DNA of 64,000 nt from Propionibacteriaceae bacterium (GCA_031261485.1 JAISJO010000091.1:62001-126000), one strand, 5' to 3'; positions 9,932 to 18,757 are shown, numbered from the stretch's first letter. Notes: generated by a model from the letters alone, not told the origin. Translations and numbers: made by a program.

Positions 9932-10029
9932 TCAGTGAACGAGTAATACGGACTCACTGTTGAGGATTTGGGAGGAGTAGCAGAACCAGACGTCGGAACC
10001 GGGGATGAACTCCACCAAATCGGGCACAA
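9932..10029 (-). pseudogene. 3'-terminal remnant of a DHHW/AlgJ-like acyltransferase gene
   Basis: Reverse strand encodes LVPDLVEFIPGSDVWFCYSSQILNSESVLLVH-stop, 30/32 aa identical to the C-terminus of the intact gene at 15350-16510; offset 5418 bp. Confidence 0.9.
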
Positions 10030-10088
10030 GGGACTGGAACAAAGTACTATTGGAGGACACCCACCGTTCCCACCAAGGAGTTGAGACT

Positions 10089-13000
10089 TTGTGGATAACT
10101 CGTGATGTCGATCTTCCTGAGCAGGTTGTAGAGGCTCATTCGAACGGACGCCTTGTCTTCTTTGTCGGTGCTGGAGCATCAATGAACGCCCCGTCCAGCC
10201 TGCCATCATTCAAGAGGCTTGCTATCGAGTTGGCAGAAATGGCACATGGAACATTCCCTGAAGATCACTACTACGAGCCCATCGACTTCTTTCTGGGATC
10301 ACTGCCAGACAACTTCGATACAAAGACCCACGCCCAGAGAATCCTGGCCAGAGAAGACTCGACACATAATTCGACACACTCCGCAATTGTTCGAGTTGCG
10401 TCGGCAGTTGGTCCGGCAAGAATTGTCACTACCAACTTCGACAACCACCTTGCGTCTGCCGCTGCTGCTGAGAAACTCAATATTGATGACTTGTGGATTG
10501 GACCAGCACTCCCCCTGGGGGATAATTTCGCTGGCATTGTCCACCTCCATGGCTCCGTTCTCCGAGAACCACAAGAGCTCGTCCTCACCGACCGCGACTT
10601 CGGACGCGCCTACCTAACTGATGCTTGGGCAACTCGTTTTCTTCAAAGAATGTTCGGTGAGTTCACAGTGGTCTTCGTTGGCTACAGCCTTGATGATCCG
10701 ATTATGCGATACCTGTCGCTTGGGTTGCAGTCGAACACACAGCGTTACGTGTTGACGGACCGCTCGGATGCCGACAAATGGAGGCATCTTGGTGTCAAGA
10801 CAATTGCGTACCCGGCCAGCGACAATCACGGCGCCCTAGTCGCTGCCTTGTGCGCGTGGGACTCTAGAGCACGGATGGGCCAGTTGAGTCACCGCACTCA
10901 AATGAGCCAGATCCTCGACTCGGGTTCCTTGCCAACACCCGTCGATGGGGACTACCTAGTTGCGAGGATTCGAACCGTGGATGGCGCGCAGGACTTCGCC
11001 CAGTTCGCTAGAGGAACCAGGTGGCTCCTATGGGTAGAGGATCACTCATCAGAATTCCAAGGACTCTTCACTGGTGAAGCGGAGTCGCCAACAGCACGAA
11101 TCCTCAGTGAGTGGTTCTGCCAAGAGTATGTTGCGGATCCAGAATTGACCGGAGCAGCGCTACAAACCGTCCAGAGGCTGGGGCAACACTTTGGCGACTG
11201 TCTCTTCGTGTCTGCGGGCCGGGCTACAGAGCAACTGGGTAGGGCAGACCCGTTGGCTGCGCAGCGTTGGAAGACCCTCCTTGCCACATCCATTGACGGA
11301 AAGTCCACTCCGGCAGACTTGACGTTCATTTTGCCTTACAAGTCCGGCGGCCAACCGGAAGACCCAGCACTGCTTCGAGTTGCTCTGCGTCCTTTCTTAC
11401 AACTCGAGAGATCCTGGTTTCCTAGTTCAACGGACAAGACTCTTCCACCAAACGCTGAATTGAAATGGTACGTGCCAGAGGAAACACTAACGGCTCATGT
11501 CGCAAAGCTAATTGACGATTCAGATGCTAACGACCCATGCATCAGATCACTCTTGGAGGAAGCCCTCAACAGCGCGCTCGACCTTCTTGATGGGTACTTC
11601 GGCGGTGATAACTCAGATTCGCTGACCTTCCGCAGATCTTCGATAGCGGTGCATCCTCAGGACAACTTCAGAGAACCGATCGATGCTCTCATCGATGCAC
11701 TTCGAGACTTTGGGGAGAAAGCGCTCCCTCTAGATCCAAGTCTCCCCAACCGTTGGTGGGCTTTCAAACATGCGCTCTTTCAACGGCTCGCGCTGCATCT
11801 CATTGACTCTGACCTGTCGCGGACGCCAGCTAGCAAACTCCAATGGATTCTTGACCGAAACCTACTCTATGAAACGAAAGTCAAGCATGAGACATACCAG
11901 ATCCTGGCCACAACTGTCGGGCATATTGACGAAACCATGAGAGCCGCCCTCTTGGCTGACATTCTGCATGGCCCTGAATACCCAGAAGACAAGCCTGACG
12001 AAGCTCGTCACGCGGCATATGCGACATACAACTTGCTCGTCTGGATCGCGCAACACGCGCCCAACTGGGAAGAAGCGATAGCCGCACACGACGAGATACG
12101 CACATCGAACCCGGATTTCGAGCCACGTGAGCACCCCGACCTAGACTGGGCCGTGGTCAGCAGCACATGGGGAAGAAATCTCCTGATGGAGCCGGAGGAT
12201 TTCATTCGTTCGGCTGACACGGACTTGGGCAAGGCATTCGATGACCTCCTTGATAACGACTACTCGGAACACAATTTCGACGAGCCAAGTTGGGACGATG
12301 CCCTGTCTCTCTTGCGTCAAGTGGTTGGCATGCGTCCCGACATAGGTCAGAGGCTCTGGCCTATGGTCGTTCAACGAGATCTGGCCGTGGCCAAAGTGGA
12401 CGACCTCCATGGTGCCCTCATCGGCGGCTGGACCTGGTCGAGTCTCGCCGGTTTGGAAGAACCAATTACTATGCTTGTCGCTTCCGAAATCGAGAACCCC
12501 AGGTCAACACGACTTATCAGCGAATATCTCTTCCATCAGATACGCCAGCAGATCGACAGCGACGAATCACCAGCTACAAGAGAAATGCGCCAGATCGCTT
12601 GTGAGCTCTGGGATTCATATCGGGATTCGTTTGCCGACACCAATGATTCTGACAATGCCCCTATCCTCATGAATTCTTGGCCAGGCGAGATCGCTGCCTA
12701 CTGGCTCCAAGAGATAGATAGGCGCTGGCGAAAGAACAGAGAGAACTGGAGTGGGCTCAGCGACACTGAAAAAGCGGCGCTTCGCTCACTTCTTGATGGA
12801 CCGGACCTGACAAAGAACGCGGTGTCTCCGGTACTTGCCAGAGAAACCTTCTTCTTGTTCGCTGCCGACGAAGCCTTCACGACCACGGAGATTTTCCCTC
12901 TGTTCCTAGCGGACAACACGGCAAGCAGAGCCTGGTCTGCATATCTTGATAACCCTCGTTGCAATGATCGAATGCTCGGGCAAGGTTTTCTGAATTGCAT

Positions 13001-13616
13001 TGTCGGCGAATGGGACAGACTCAGCCAACTGAAACCTCGAGGGGCTCAAGACCAATTCTATTCCTTGGTTGCTTCATGTTCGTCTTTCGCTGGAATCACT
13101 TGTCAAGACCGTCAGCGACTCCTATATGGGTCTATCCTTGCGGAGAACGGTGTTCATGCACCCAAGTTCGCGGAGGCAGTCGTTGTTTTCCTTCGAGCCA
13201 AGGAAAATGATGGTGCGCAAGTATGGGATGTGTGGTTACGAGATCATCTGTCCAAGAGGCTTGCAGGTCTCCCGCGAACTGCGAGCGCCGAAGAACTCGA
13301 ACGTTGGGCTGATGCCGTACCGTATCTCGGCGACAAAATACCAGATGCTGTGTCGCTGCTCAAGAATCACCAGATCGGGCTAGGCGACGCGTATCATGAC
13401 CCTAGAATCTCCACTGATATCCTGACCTCATACGGACCTGCGCTAGTAAGTCATCTTGCGGACCGAGTGCTCAACTCATCTCCGACTGGGTTGATGACTG
13501 GGTACTATCTGAGAAAGACAATTGGCGAAATCAAGGGCATCATCGGCCCTGAGGCATGTCAACCCCTCATTGCAGCCGCCATCAGCAGGAGATTCCTCTC
13601 TGAAGACCCTCAATAG
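10089..13616 (+). CDS. SIR2-domain protein, large, with uncharacterised C-terminal region (possible anti-phage NADase-type effector)
   Basis: LVFFVGAGASMNAPSSLPSF, RIVTTNFDNHLASAA, IVHLHGSV, DRDFGRAYLTDAWATRFLQRMF and TVVFVGYSLDDPIMRYL are SIR2-like motifs. ORF track starts at 10005; TTG 10089 with AAGGAG (10075-10080) is preferred here. Confidence 0.85.
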   Translation: MWITRDVDLPEQVVEAHSNGRLVFFVGAGASMNAPSSLPSFKRLAIELAEMAHGTFPEDHYYEPIDFFLGSLPDNFDTKTHAQRILAREDSTHNSTHSAIVRVASAVGPARIVTTNFDNHLASAAAAEKLNIDDLWIGPALPLGDNFAGIVHLHGSVLREPQELVLTDRDFGRAYLTDAWATRFLQRMFGEFTVVFVGYSLDDPIMRYLSLGLQSNTQRYVLTDRSDADKWRHLGVKTIAYPASDNHGALVAALCAWDSRARMGQLSHRTQMSQILDSGSLPTPVDGDYLVARIRTVDGAQDFAQFARGTRWLLWVEDHSSEFQGLFTGEAESPTARILSEWFCQEYVADPELTGAALQTVQRLGQHFGDCLFVSAGRATEQLGRADPLAAQRWKTLLATSIDGKSTPADLTFILPYKSGGQPEDPALLRVALRPFLQLERSWFPSSTDKTLPPNAELKWYVPEETLTAHVAKLIDDSDANDPCIRSLLEEALNSALDLLDGYFGGDNSDSLTFRRSSIAVHPQDNFREPIDALIDALRDFGEKALPLDPSLPNRWWAFKHALFQRLALHLIDSDLSRTPASKLQWILDRNLLYETKVKHETYQILATTVGHIDETMRAALLADILHGPEYPEDKPDEARHAAYATYNLLVWIAQHAPNWEEAIAAHDEIRTSNPDFEPREHPDLDWAVVSSTWGRNLLMEPEDFIRSADTDLGKAFDDLLDNDYSEHNFDEPSWDDALSLLRQVVGMRPDIGQRLWPMVVQRDLAVAKVDDLHGALIGGWTWSSLAGLEEPITMLVASEIENPRSTRLISEYLFHQIRQQIDSDESPATREMRQIACELWDSYRDSFADTNDSDNAPILMNSWPGEIAAYWLQEIDRRWRKNRENWSGLSDTEKAALRSLLDGPDLTKNAVSPVLARETFFLFAADEAFTTTEIFPLFLADNTASRAWSAYLDNPRCNDRMLGQGFLNCIVGEWDRLSQLKPRGAQDQFYSLVASCSSFAGITCQDRQRLLYGSILAENGVHAPKFAEAVVVFLRAKENDGAQVWDVWLRDHLSKRLAGLPRTASAEELERWADAVPYLGDKIPDAVSLLKNHQIGLGDAYHDPRISTDILTSYGPALVSHLADRVLNSSPTGLMTGYYLRKTIGEIKGIIGPEACQPLIAAAISRRFLSEDPQ

Positions 13617-13769
13617 CGAGACCTCAAGACTCGACAACTCGGGCCCCGCACTTCGTGCCGGATACTGCGGCGTGAGCGTTTGTGGGTAGACAGAAGGGGA
13701 CACTCTGCTCTTTCTCCGAGCGTCGCGAAGGGACGGTGGGTGGCTATTTCATGTTGCCCAAAGATCAGT

Positions 13770-13799
13770 GTAGACGGGTGAGTCTACGCATGAGTAGAC
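13770..13799. promoter_or_regulatory. Putative operator upstream of the MazEF-like module
   Basis: GTAGAC (13770), GTCTAC (13782), GTAGAC (13794): alternating half-sites at exact 12-bp spacing, ending 8 bp before the antitoxin ATG. Confidence 0.6.
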
Positions 13800-13807
13800 T
13801 GTGTTGT

Positions 13808-14053
13808 ATGACGCCATCGACCACAATCAGAGTGCCAGTGCCTCTCCATGAGCGACTGAGCCAGTCCGCGAGCAGAATGGAACAGACCCTGGCCCAATAC
13901 ATTGAAGCGATGATGAATCGGTTGGATGAAGAGGACTTCTGGAACGCTTGGGAGGAACAGGCGGCAGACGCGGACACTGAGACGCGCATCCTCGACGGGA
14001 CTCTGCGTGACGGACTCGTTGAGGACTCCTTCGACTGGGGGAGCCTGGCGTGA
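13808..14053 (+). CDS. Ribbon-helix-helix/MazE-like antitoxin
   Basis: STTIRVPVPLHERLSQSASRMEQTLAQYIEAMM followed by an acidic tail; overlaps the MazF-like gene by 4 nt. Confidence 0.75.
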   Translation: MTPSTTIRVPVPLHERLSQSASRMEQTLAQYIEAMMNRLDEEDFWNAWEEQAADADTETRILDGTLRDGLVEDSFDWGSLA

Positions 14054-14370
14054 AGCGTGGAGAGATTTACTTGTGCGATTTCGGGGCAGAGCCTCTGCCC
14101 AGCGAGGCGGGGTTCCTGCGGCCTGCCGTTGTGGTGTCCGATGAGCGCTTGGGCCGTGGTGGGCCGGTCATCGTGCTTCCGGTCACGTCGACTCGCAGGG
14201 CGTACGTGACACACGTCGAACTGGACGGCGTTCTTCCGGTCACAAGCTATGTCCAGTGCGAACAGGTAAGAGCTATTTCCCCTTCGCGCCTGGGCAAACT
14301 CCTCGGCCATGTGGATTCGGTGGCGATGCTTCAGATAGACACGATCCTGCGTCGAATCATGAGACTGTGA
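14050..14370 (+). CDS. MazF/PemK-like endoribonuclease toxin
   Basis: KRGEIYLCDFGAEPLPSEAGFLRPAVVVSDERLG...IVLPVTST...YVQCEQVRAISPSRLGKLLGHVD. Confidence 0.92.
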   Translation: MKRGEIYLCDFGAEPLPSEAGFLRPAVVVSDERLGRGGPVIVLPVTSTRRAYVTHVELDGVLPVTSYVQCEQVRAISPSRLGKLLGHVDSVAMLQIDTILRRIMRL

Positions 14371-14526
14371 GGTGGTTTGCCTTGCAAGGCACCATTTACG
14401 TATTCCCCGCAAACGCCGAAACAGGCGCTGACCTGGGGAACCGCTGAACGATCAGCACTTCCCTGGGTGCACTTGCCGCTATCACACCATCTTGACAATT
14501 TTTGCCAAGCCAGCCATAGTTGTTCC

Positions 14527-14751
14527 ATGACGACGATGAATATCTCAATCCCAGACACGATGCGGGACTTTGTGGAGAGTCGGGTTGGTGAAGGAACGTT
14601 TGCCACATCAAGTGAGTATTTCCGGGACCTCGTGAGGCGCGACCAGGAACGTACACAGATGCGCGCGTTGATCCTTGATGGTGCTGCGTCGGAGCTGGAG
14701 GGGCCGATGGATGATCAGTTCTTCGCTGAATTGAGAGCGCGTGCCCGCTAG
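14527..14751 (+). CDS. ParD-like antitoxin
   Basis: MNISIPDTMRDFVESRVGEGTFATSSEYFRDLVRRDQER. Confidence 0.9.
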   Translation: MTTMNISIPDTMRDFVESRVGEGTFATSSEYFRDLVRRDQERTQMRALILDGAASELEGPMDDQFFAELRARAR

Positions 14752-15094
14752 AGCGCCCAACGGATCCGCGGTGAAACCAGTCATCCGTCGACAGCGGGCA
14801 CGACTAGATATTGAAGACGCTGTGGACTATTACGTTGCGGTTGCTGGGGAGGATATCGCGGCAGACTTTCTTGATGCGGTCCAAGCCGAGGTAGCCCTCA
14901 TTGGCCAATACCCAGAGATTGGCTCTCAGAGACTGGGATACGAGTGGGGCATTCCGGGACTTCGCACTCGCTTTCTTGACCGATTTCCGTATGGTCTGTT
15001 CTATGTTGACTTGCCTGAACACGTAGAGGTCTGGCGCGTCCTGCATACCCGCAGCGACACGGAATCATGGATTCGGGCGACGGCTTCCGACTAG
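14741..15094 (+). CDS. ParE-like toxin
   Basis: ARLDIEDAVDYYVAVAGEDIAADFLDAVQAEVALIGQYPEIGSQRLG...RFPYGLFYVD; overlaps parD-like gene. Confidence 0.9.
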   Translation: MPARAPNGSAVKPVIRRQRARLDIEDAVDYYVAVAGEDIAADFLDAVQAEVALIGQYPEIGSQRLGYEWGIPGLRTRFLDRFPYGLFYVDLPEHVEVWRVLHTRSDTESWIRATASD

Positions 15095-15102
15095 GTGCGA
15101 CG

Positions 15103-15241
15103 GATTTTGGCCTACTCCGAGCGTTTTCACCACTCGGGGACGAGTTTGGATCGAAGTTGGCCGGAAAGCGGCCTGGAAATGGGCGGACTTTGGACCAACT
15201 CCGTGCCCTGCCCTTGGAATCCGCCCGTAAAGGTCAAAGTT
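15103..15241. repeat. 139-bp element, copy 1
   Basis: Aligns without gaps to 31861-31999 and 63856-63994; termini gattttggcc / ggtcaaagtt. Confidence 0.8.
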
Positions 15242-15267
15242 CGACTAGCATGCCCCCGACTTCTCCA

Positions 15268-15352
15268 CCCACACGCTGACTAACGCAGCTCGTCACTCTG
15301 CGCGAAGTCGCAAAATGACAGAGAACGCGGTCAAATTACCAGCGTTCCCCTA
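15268..15352. repeat. Short copy of the GTCATTCTGCGCGAAGTCGC/CTAGGGAA repeat family
   Basis: cgctgactaacgcagctcgtcactctgcgcgaagtcgcaaaatgac...gcgttcccctag. Confidence 0.7.
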
Positions 15353-16510
15353 GTGCACAAGTAATACGGACTCACTGTTGAGGATTTGGGAGGAATAGCA
15401 GAACCAGACGTCGGAACCGGGGACGAAGTCGACCAAGTCGGGCACGAGTTTCCAATCGACGTACCTCAGGTCGATGAGGGTGACTTGGGCGTACGACTGG
15501 GCGAGCAGGGGCGCGATGGAGGACCCGAAAGAGTCGCGGAAGATGTATAAGTGCTTGTCAGAGGGTGCGTTCGCGTTCGTGAGGGTAACCAAGGGAGTCG
15601 CCCCGCGCAGGAAGAGGTCGTAAGGGTCTGGGCCCGCGAAACGGTTGAGGTCGTACACCGGCCCGTCCTCCCAGGCGAGGGTCTTGGCATTGAGGTAAGA
15701 AGCGGTGATGGACTCGGGGAGGTCCACGTACGTCATGACATCATCGGCCATAGGTAAGGCGAGTTGCCCTGGGTACACCCCCGAGAAGAGCCCCGCTGTC
15801 TCGATGGGAGTCAGGGTGGGTGGCGCGAAGCCCATTGTCTGCGCCAGGGTCGCGGTCACGCCGGTCAGCTTGGTCTGGTCCCAATGGAGGTCGGTGCGGT
15901 AGAAATCCTGAGCTGACAAGGAGTTTGTCAGGTCGACGGGGGCCAGATCGGGGAGGTCTGCGCCGAGAAGGGCGCGGGCTTGGTCGGGGTCGAAGCCGGG
16001 CAGGTACCTCCCTGCGTACACCGACTTGTCGGGAATGAAGGAGTAATAGATGTTCATCCCCTCCAACGAATCGGCGACTCGCTGAATCTTGGCAGCCGCC
16101 TTGTGCCAGGACGCCTCATTGATGGGCTGGAACTTGCCCGCCCCGGAGTCCCCGAAGTACAAGCCCGACTTGTCTGTTTGGAAGTACACCCCGAAGACGG
16201 TCAGTGCCTTGAGGGTACGCCACTGGTCGCGCCCGATGAAGGAATCAGCCGCGTAGTCCTCGAAGTCGTCCATGAATTGTGCGGAGGACACCGGCCCCCA
16301 TGAAGGAATAGGCAATGTCGCAAGTGTACGTCGTTCAGATTGGGAGACGACGGGCGCGGTGTAGAACAGGTTGGCGAGGAAGATCCCGCCCAAAGTGACC
16401 ACGACTACGCCAAACGTCAGGATGTGCCTCAAGGTCAGACGGGTGCCGTCGCCTGCGGGCTGTGTGTCTTCCACTTTCACCTCCTCTCCCTTGAGCGGAC
16501 AGTCTTGCAC
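15350..16510 (-). CDS. DHHW-family / AlgJ-AlgX-like SGNH acyltransferase-type membrane protein
   Basis: N-terminal TM, FIPDKSVYAGRYLPG, FYRTDLHWDQTKLTG (DHHW-type motif), IFRDSFGSSIAPLLAQSY. Confidence 0.8.
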   Translation of the reverse strand: MQDCPLKGEEVKVEDTQPAGDGTRLTLRHILTFGVVVVTLGGIFLANLFYTAPVVSQSERRTLATLPIPSWGPVSSAQFMDDFEDYAADSFIGRDQWRTLKALTVFGVYFQTDKSGLYFGDSGAGKFQPINEASWHKAAAKIQRVADSLEGMNIYYSFIPDKSVYAGRYLPGFDPDQARALLGADLPDLAPVDLTNSLSAQDFYRTDLHWDQTKLTGVTATLAQTMGFAPPTLTPIETAGLFSGVYPGQLALPMADDVMTYVDLPESITASYLNAKTLAWEDGPVYDLNRFAGPDPYDLFLRGATPLVTLTNANAPSDKHLYIFRDSFGSSIAPLLAQSYAQVTLIDLRYVDWKLVPDLVDFVPGSDVWFCYSSQILNSESVLLVH

Positions 16511-16514
16511 GCGA

Positions 16515-16665
16515 CGTCATTCTGCGTCTTGGATCCTGCGACTTGCGCGCAGGATGACGGGGGCGTCGCGCACGAAGTGGCCTTCGCGCAGGATGCTTGC
16601 GACACCGGATGGATTCTGCGACTCCGCGCAGAATGACGGGGGGCTCGCGCAGAATGACGATTCAC
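16515..16665. repeat. Repeat cluster related to the GTCATTCTGCGCGAAGTCGC family
   Basis: gtcattctgcgtcttggatcctgcgacttgcgcgcaggatgacg...ggattctgcgactccgcgcagaatgacg. Confidence 0.6.
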
Positions 16666-16681
16666 ATTCATCAACACCTCC

Positions 16682-18091
16682 CTAGAACCTGAAGTAGATA
16701 AAGGGGTTGAACGACCCGTCGACCAGGCATGCCGTGACAACGAGCAATCCTAGCGCGACCAGGACCGGCTCGACCACGGTGTACACCTTCTTCTTTGCAA
16801 CCCACCCCATGACCTTCTTGGGCAGCGGGGTCGCTCCGATGATGCCGACGAGCAAGGGCACCGCATAGCTACGAAGGTAGTACACACTCTCAGGACCGAC
16901 AACACTCGACGCGCCGAACCCTGCCATGGCCGCCAGTGTGGTACCCGCGTCAGCGAAGCCGCCCGAATCGAAGAGCACCCACGAAATTGCCACGATGACA
17001 AGGGTGTACACATTCCCCATCCCACGAGGAAGTCTCTGCAATACCCCGCCGAAAGCGTACTTCTCCACGGCCAGAACCACAGCGAACCACAGTCCCCAGG
17101 CAATGAACTGCCAGCCCGCCCCATGCCAGAAACCGGTCAGACCCCAAACAATGGCGATGTTGAGCAGATGCCGAGGCACACTGACCCGATTGCCGCCCAA
17201 TGGGATGTACACATAGTCGCGGAACCAACTGGAAAGACTCATGTGCCAGCGCCGCCAGAACGCGGTGATGGAGGCCGCGACATAGGGGTAATTGAAGTTC
17301 TCCGGGAACCGGAAGCCCAGTACCGTCCCGAGTCCGATGGCCATATCGGAGTACCCAGAGAAGTCGAAATAGATCTGGAGGGCAAACGCGACAACGTACA
17401 ACCACGCGGCCAGGAAAGACGTGTCCCCGCTGGCGCGGATGACCTCGACCAACTCAGCCATGACATTGGCAACGAGTACTTTCTTGGCCAACCCGACGAC
17501 GAAACGCCGCCCGCCTTCGGCGAAACCAACGAGGGTGTGCCGCCGAGTGACTAGTGCGGCGGCGACCTCCGCATACCTAACAATGGGCCCAGCGACGAGT
17601 TGAGGGAACATGATGACGTAACAGGCGAAGTCGAGGGGGTTGCGCTGAACCTCGATCTTTCCCCGATACAAATCGATGGCGTAGCTCAGCATTTGGAAGG
17701 TGTAGAAGCTGATACCGATGGGCAAAGCGATTCGGAGCAAGGGAACGTGGACGCCGAAAGCGGCATCGAAGCTGGAGATGAAGAAGTCGGCGTACTTGAA
17801 ATACGCGAGAACCCCCAGCCCGACGACCAAAGATGCAATGAGAAATACTCTCCTCCAAGCGATGCGCTCTCGGTAGCGATCCATGAGCAGGCTGAGCACC
17901 CACGCGACAAGGACTTCTGCCATCATGAGCAGGCAGTACACGGGCTCGCCCCAGGCGTAGAAGACCAGGCTGGCAAGGAGAAGGACGAGGTTACGCCAGC
18001 GGGTCTTCCCGCCGGGCATGGGTGTGAGGAAGTACACCGCCAAGGTGACGGGCAAGAAGTAATACAGGAAGGTCACAGACGAGAAGAGCAT
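16682..18091 (-). CDS. MBOAT-family membrane-bound O-acyltransferase (AlgI-like)
   Basis: LFSSVTFLYYFLPVTLAVYFL, SFYTFQMLSYAIDLYRG, FPQLVAGPIVRY, YFDFSGYSDMAIG, TGFWHGAGWQFIAWG. Confidence 0.95.
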   Translation of the reverse strand: MLFSSVTFLYYFLPVTLAVYFLTPMPGGKTRWRNLVLLLASLVFYAWGEPVYCLLMMAEVLVAWVLSLLMDRYRERIAWRRVFLIASLVVGLGVLAYFKYADFFISSFDAAFGVHVPLLRIALPIGISFYTFQMLSYAIDLYRGKIEVQRNPLDFACYVIMFPQLVAGPIVRYAEVAAALVTRRHTLVGFAEGGRRFVVGLAKKVLVANVMAELVEVIRASGDTSFLAAWLYVVAFALQIYFDFSGYSDMAIGLGTVLGFRFPENFNYPYVAASITAFWRRWHMSLSSWFRDYVYIPLGGNRVSVPRHLLNIAIVWGLTGFWHGAGWQFIAWGLWFAVVLAVEKYAFGGVLQRLPRGMGNVYTLVIVAISWVLFDSGGFADAGTTLAAMAGFGASSVVGPESVYYLRSYAVPLLVGIIGATPLPKKVMGWVAKKKVYTVVEPVLVALGLLVVTACLVDGSFNPFIYFRF

Positions 18092-18205
18092 CCCGTGGTC
18101 CTGCCTCCTTTACCCGTCAGCAATCATTCATTGTCATTCTGCGCAGAGTCGCAGGATGACACACGCAGGACGATGGAGACATGTGCCGACATCGAGTGAC
18201 TGCGA

Positions 18206-18748
18206 CTACGGCCCGGTGAAGAACGTGTTCGCCTCGCCGACATTCCCCTCGGCCAAGTCCGAGAAGCCTTGAACGAGGGCATCCACGGCCGCGGCTTGCC
18301 CAACGGCGAGCAGGATGTAGCTGCCAGAGATGACGACGACCGACTTGTCGGGCATGACGCAGATCCACTTCTTAGAATCGAAGCCGTCAGCGATCTTCTT
18401 GGCCACAGTTGCGGCTTGTGTGATGTCCTGAACCTTGACAATGGCCACTTCGTGAGCGGAGGTCGTGAGGAGGGCAGTGGCTGCGGCGGCCTGGGACACG
18501 AGGGCCTCATAGTCCTCTGTGCTCAGGCCCAGCATCTGTTGAGACTCGGATGCCTCCACGGGGCGCAGTTCGGACATCGGCATTTTCTCTGTCAGTTTCG
18601 ACCCTGCCTTGTCAAGGACCGACAGGAGCACCGCTGGGGTCTCGCCCGTCAGAGTGTCGGTCTCAGGGGCGGTGGGAGCGCCGATGCTCGAACATCCTCC
18701 GGTGACCGCTAGGGCGGCGATGGCTAATACAGCAAGAATCCTCTTCAT
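18206..18748 (-). CDS. Putative lipoprotein (DUF4358-like)
   Basis: Lipobox VTGGCSS; position next to DHHW and MBOAT genes and ~180-aa size fit DUF4358. Confidence 0.6.
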   Translation of the reverse strand: MKRILAVLAIAALAVTGGCSSIGAPTAPETDTLTGETPAVLLSVLDKAGSKLTEKMPMSELRPVEASESQQMLGLSTEDYEALVSQAAAATALLTTSAHEVAIVKVQDITQAATVAKKIADGFDSKKWICVMPDKSVVVISGSYILLAVGQAAAVDALVQGFSDLAEGNVGEANTFFTGP

Positions 18749-18757
18749 GGGTTCATT

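Noticed and set aside
9935-10029. Treating this segment as the SIR2 promoter
   Set aside because: Its conservation is explained by antisense coding homology to the DHHW C-terminus, not by promoter function.
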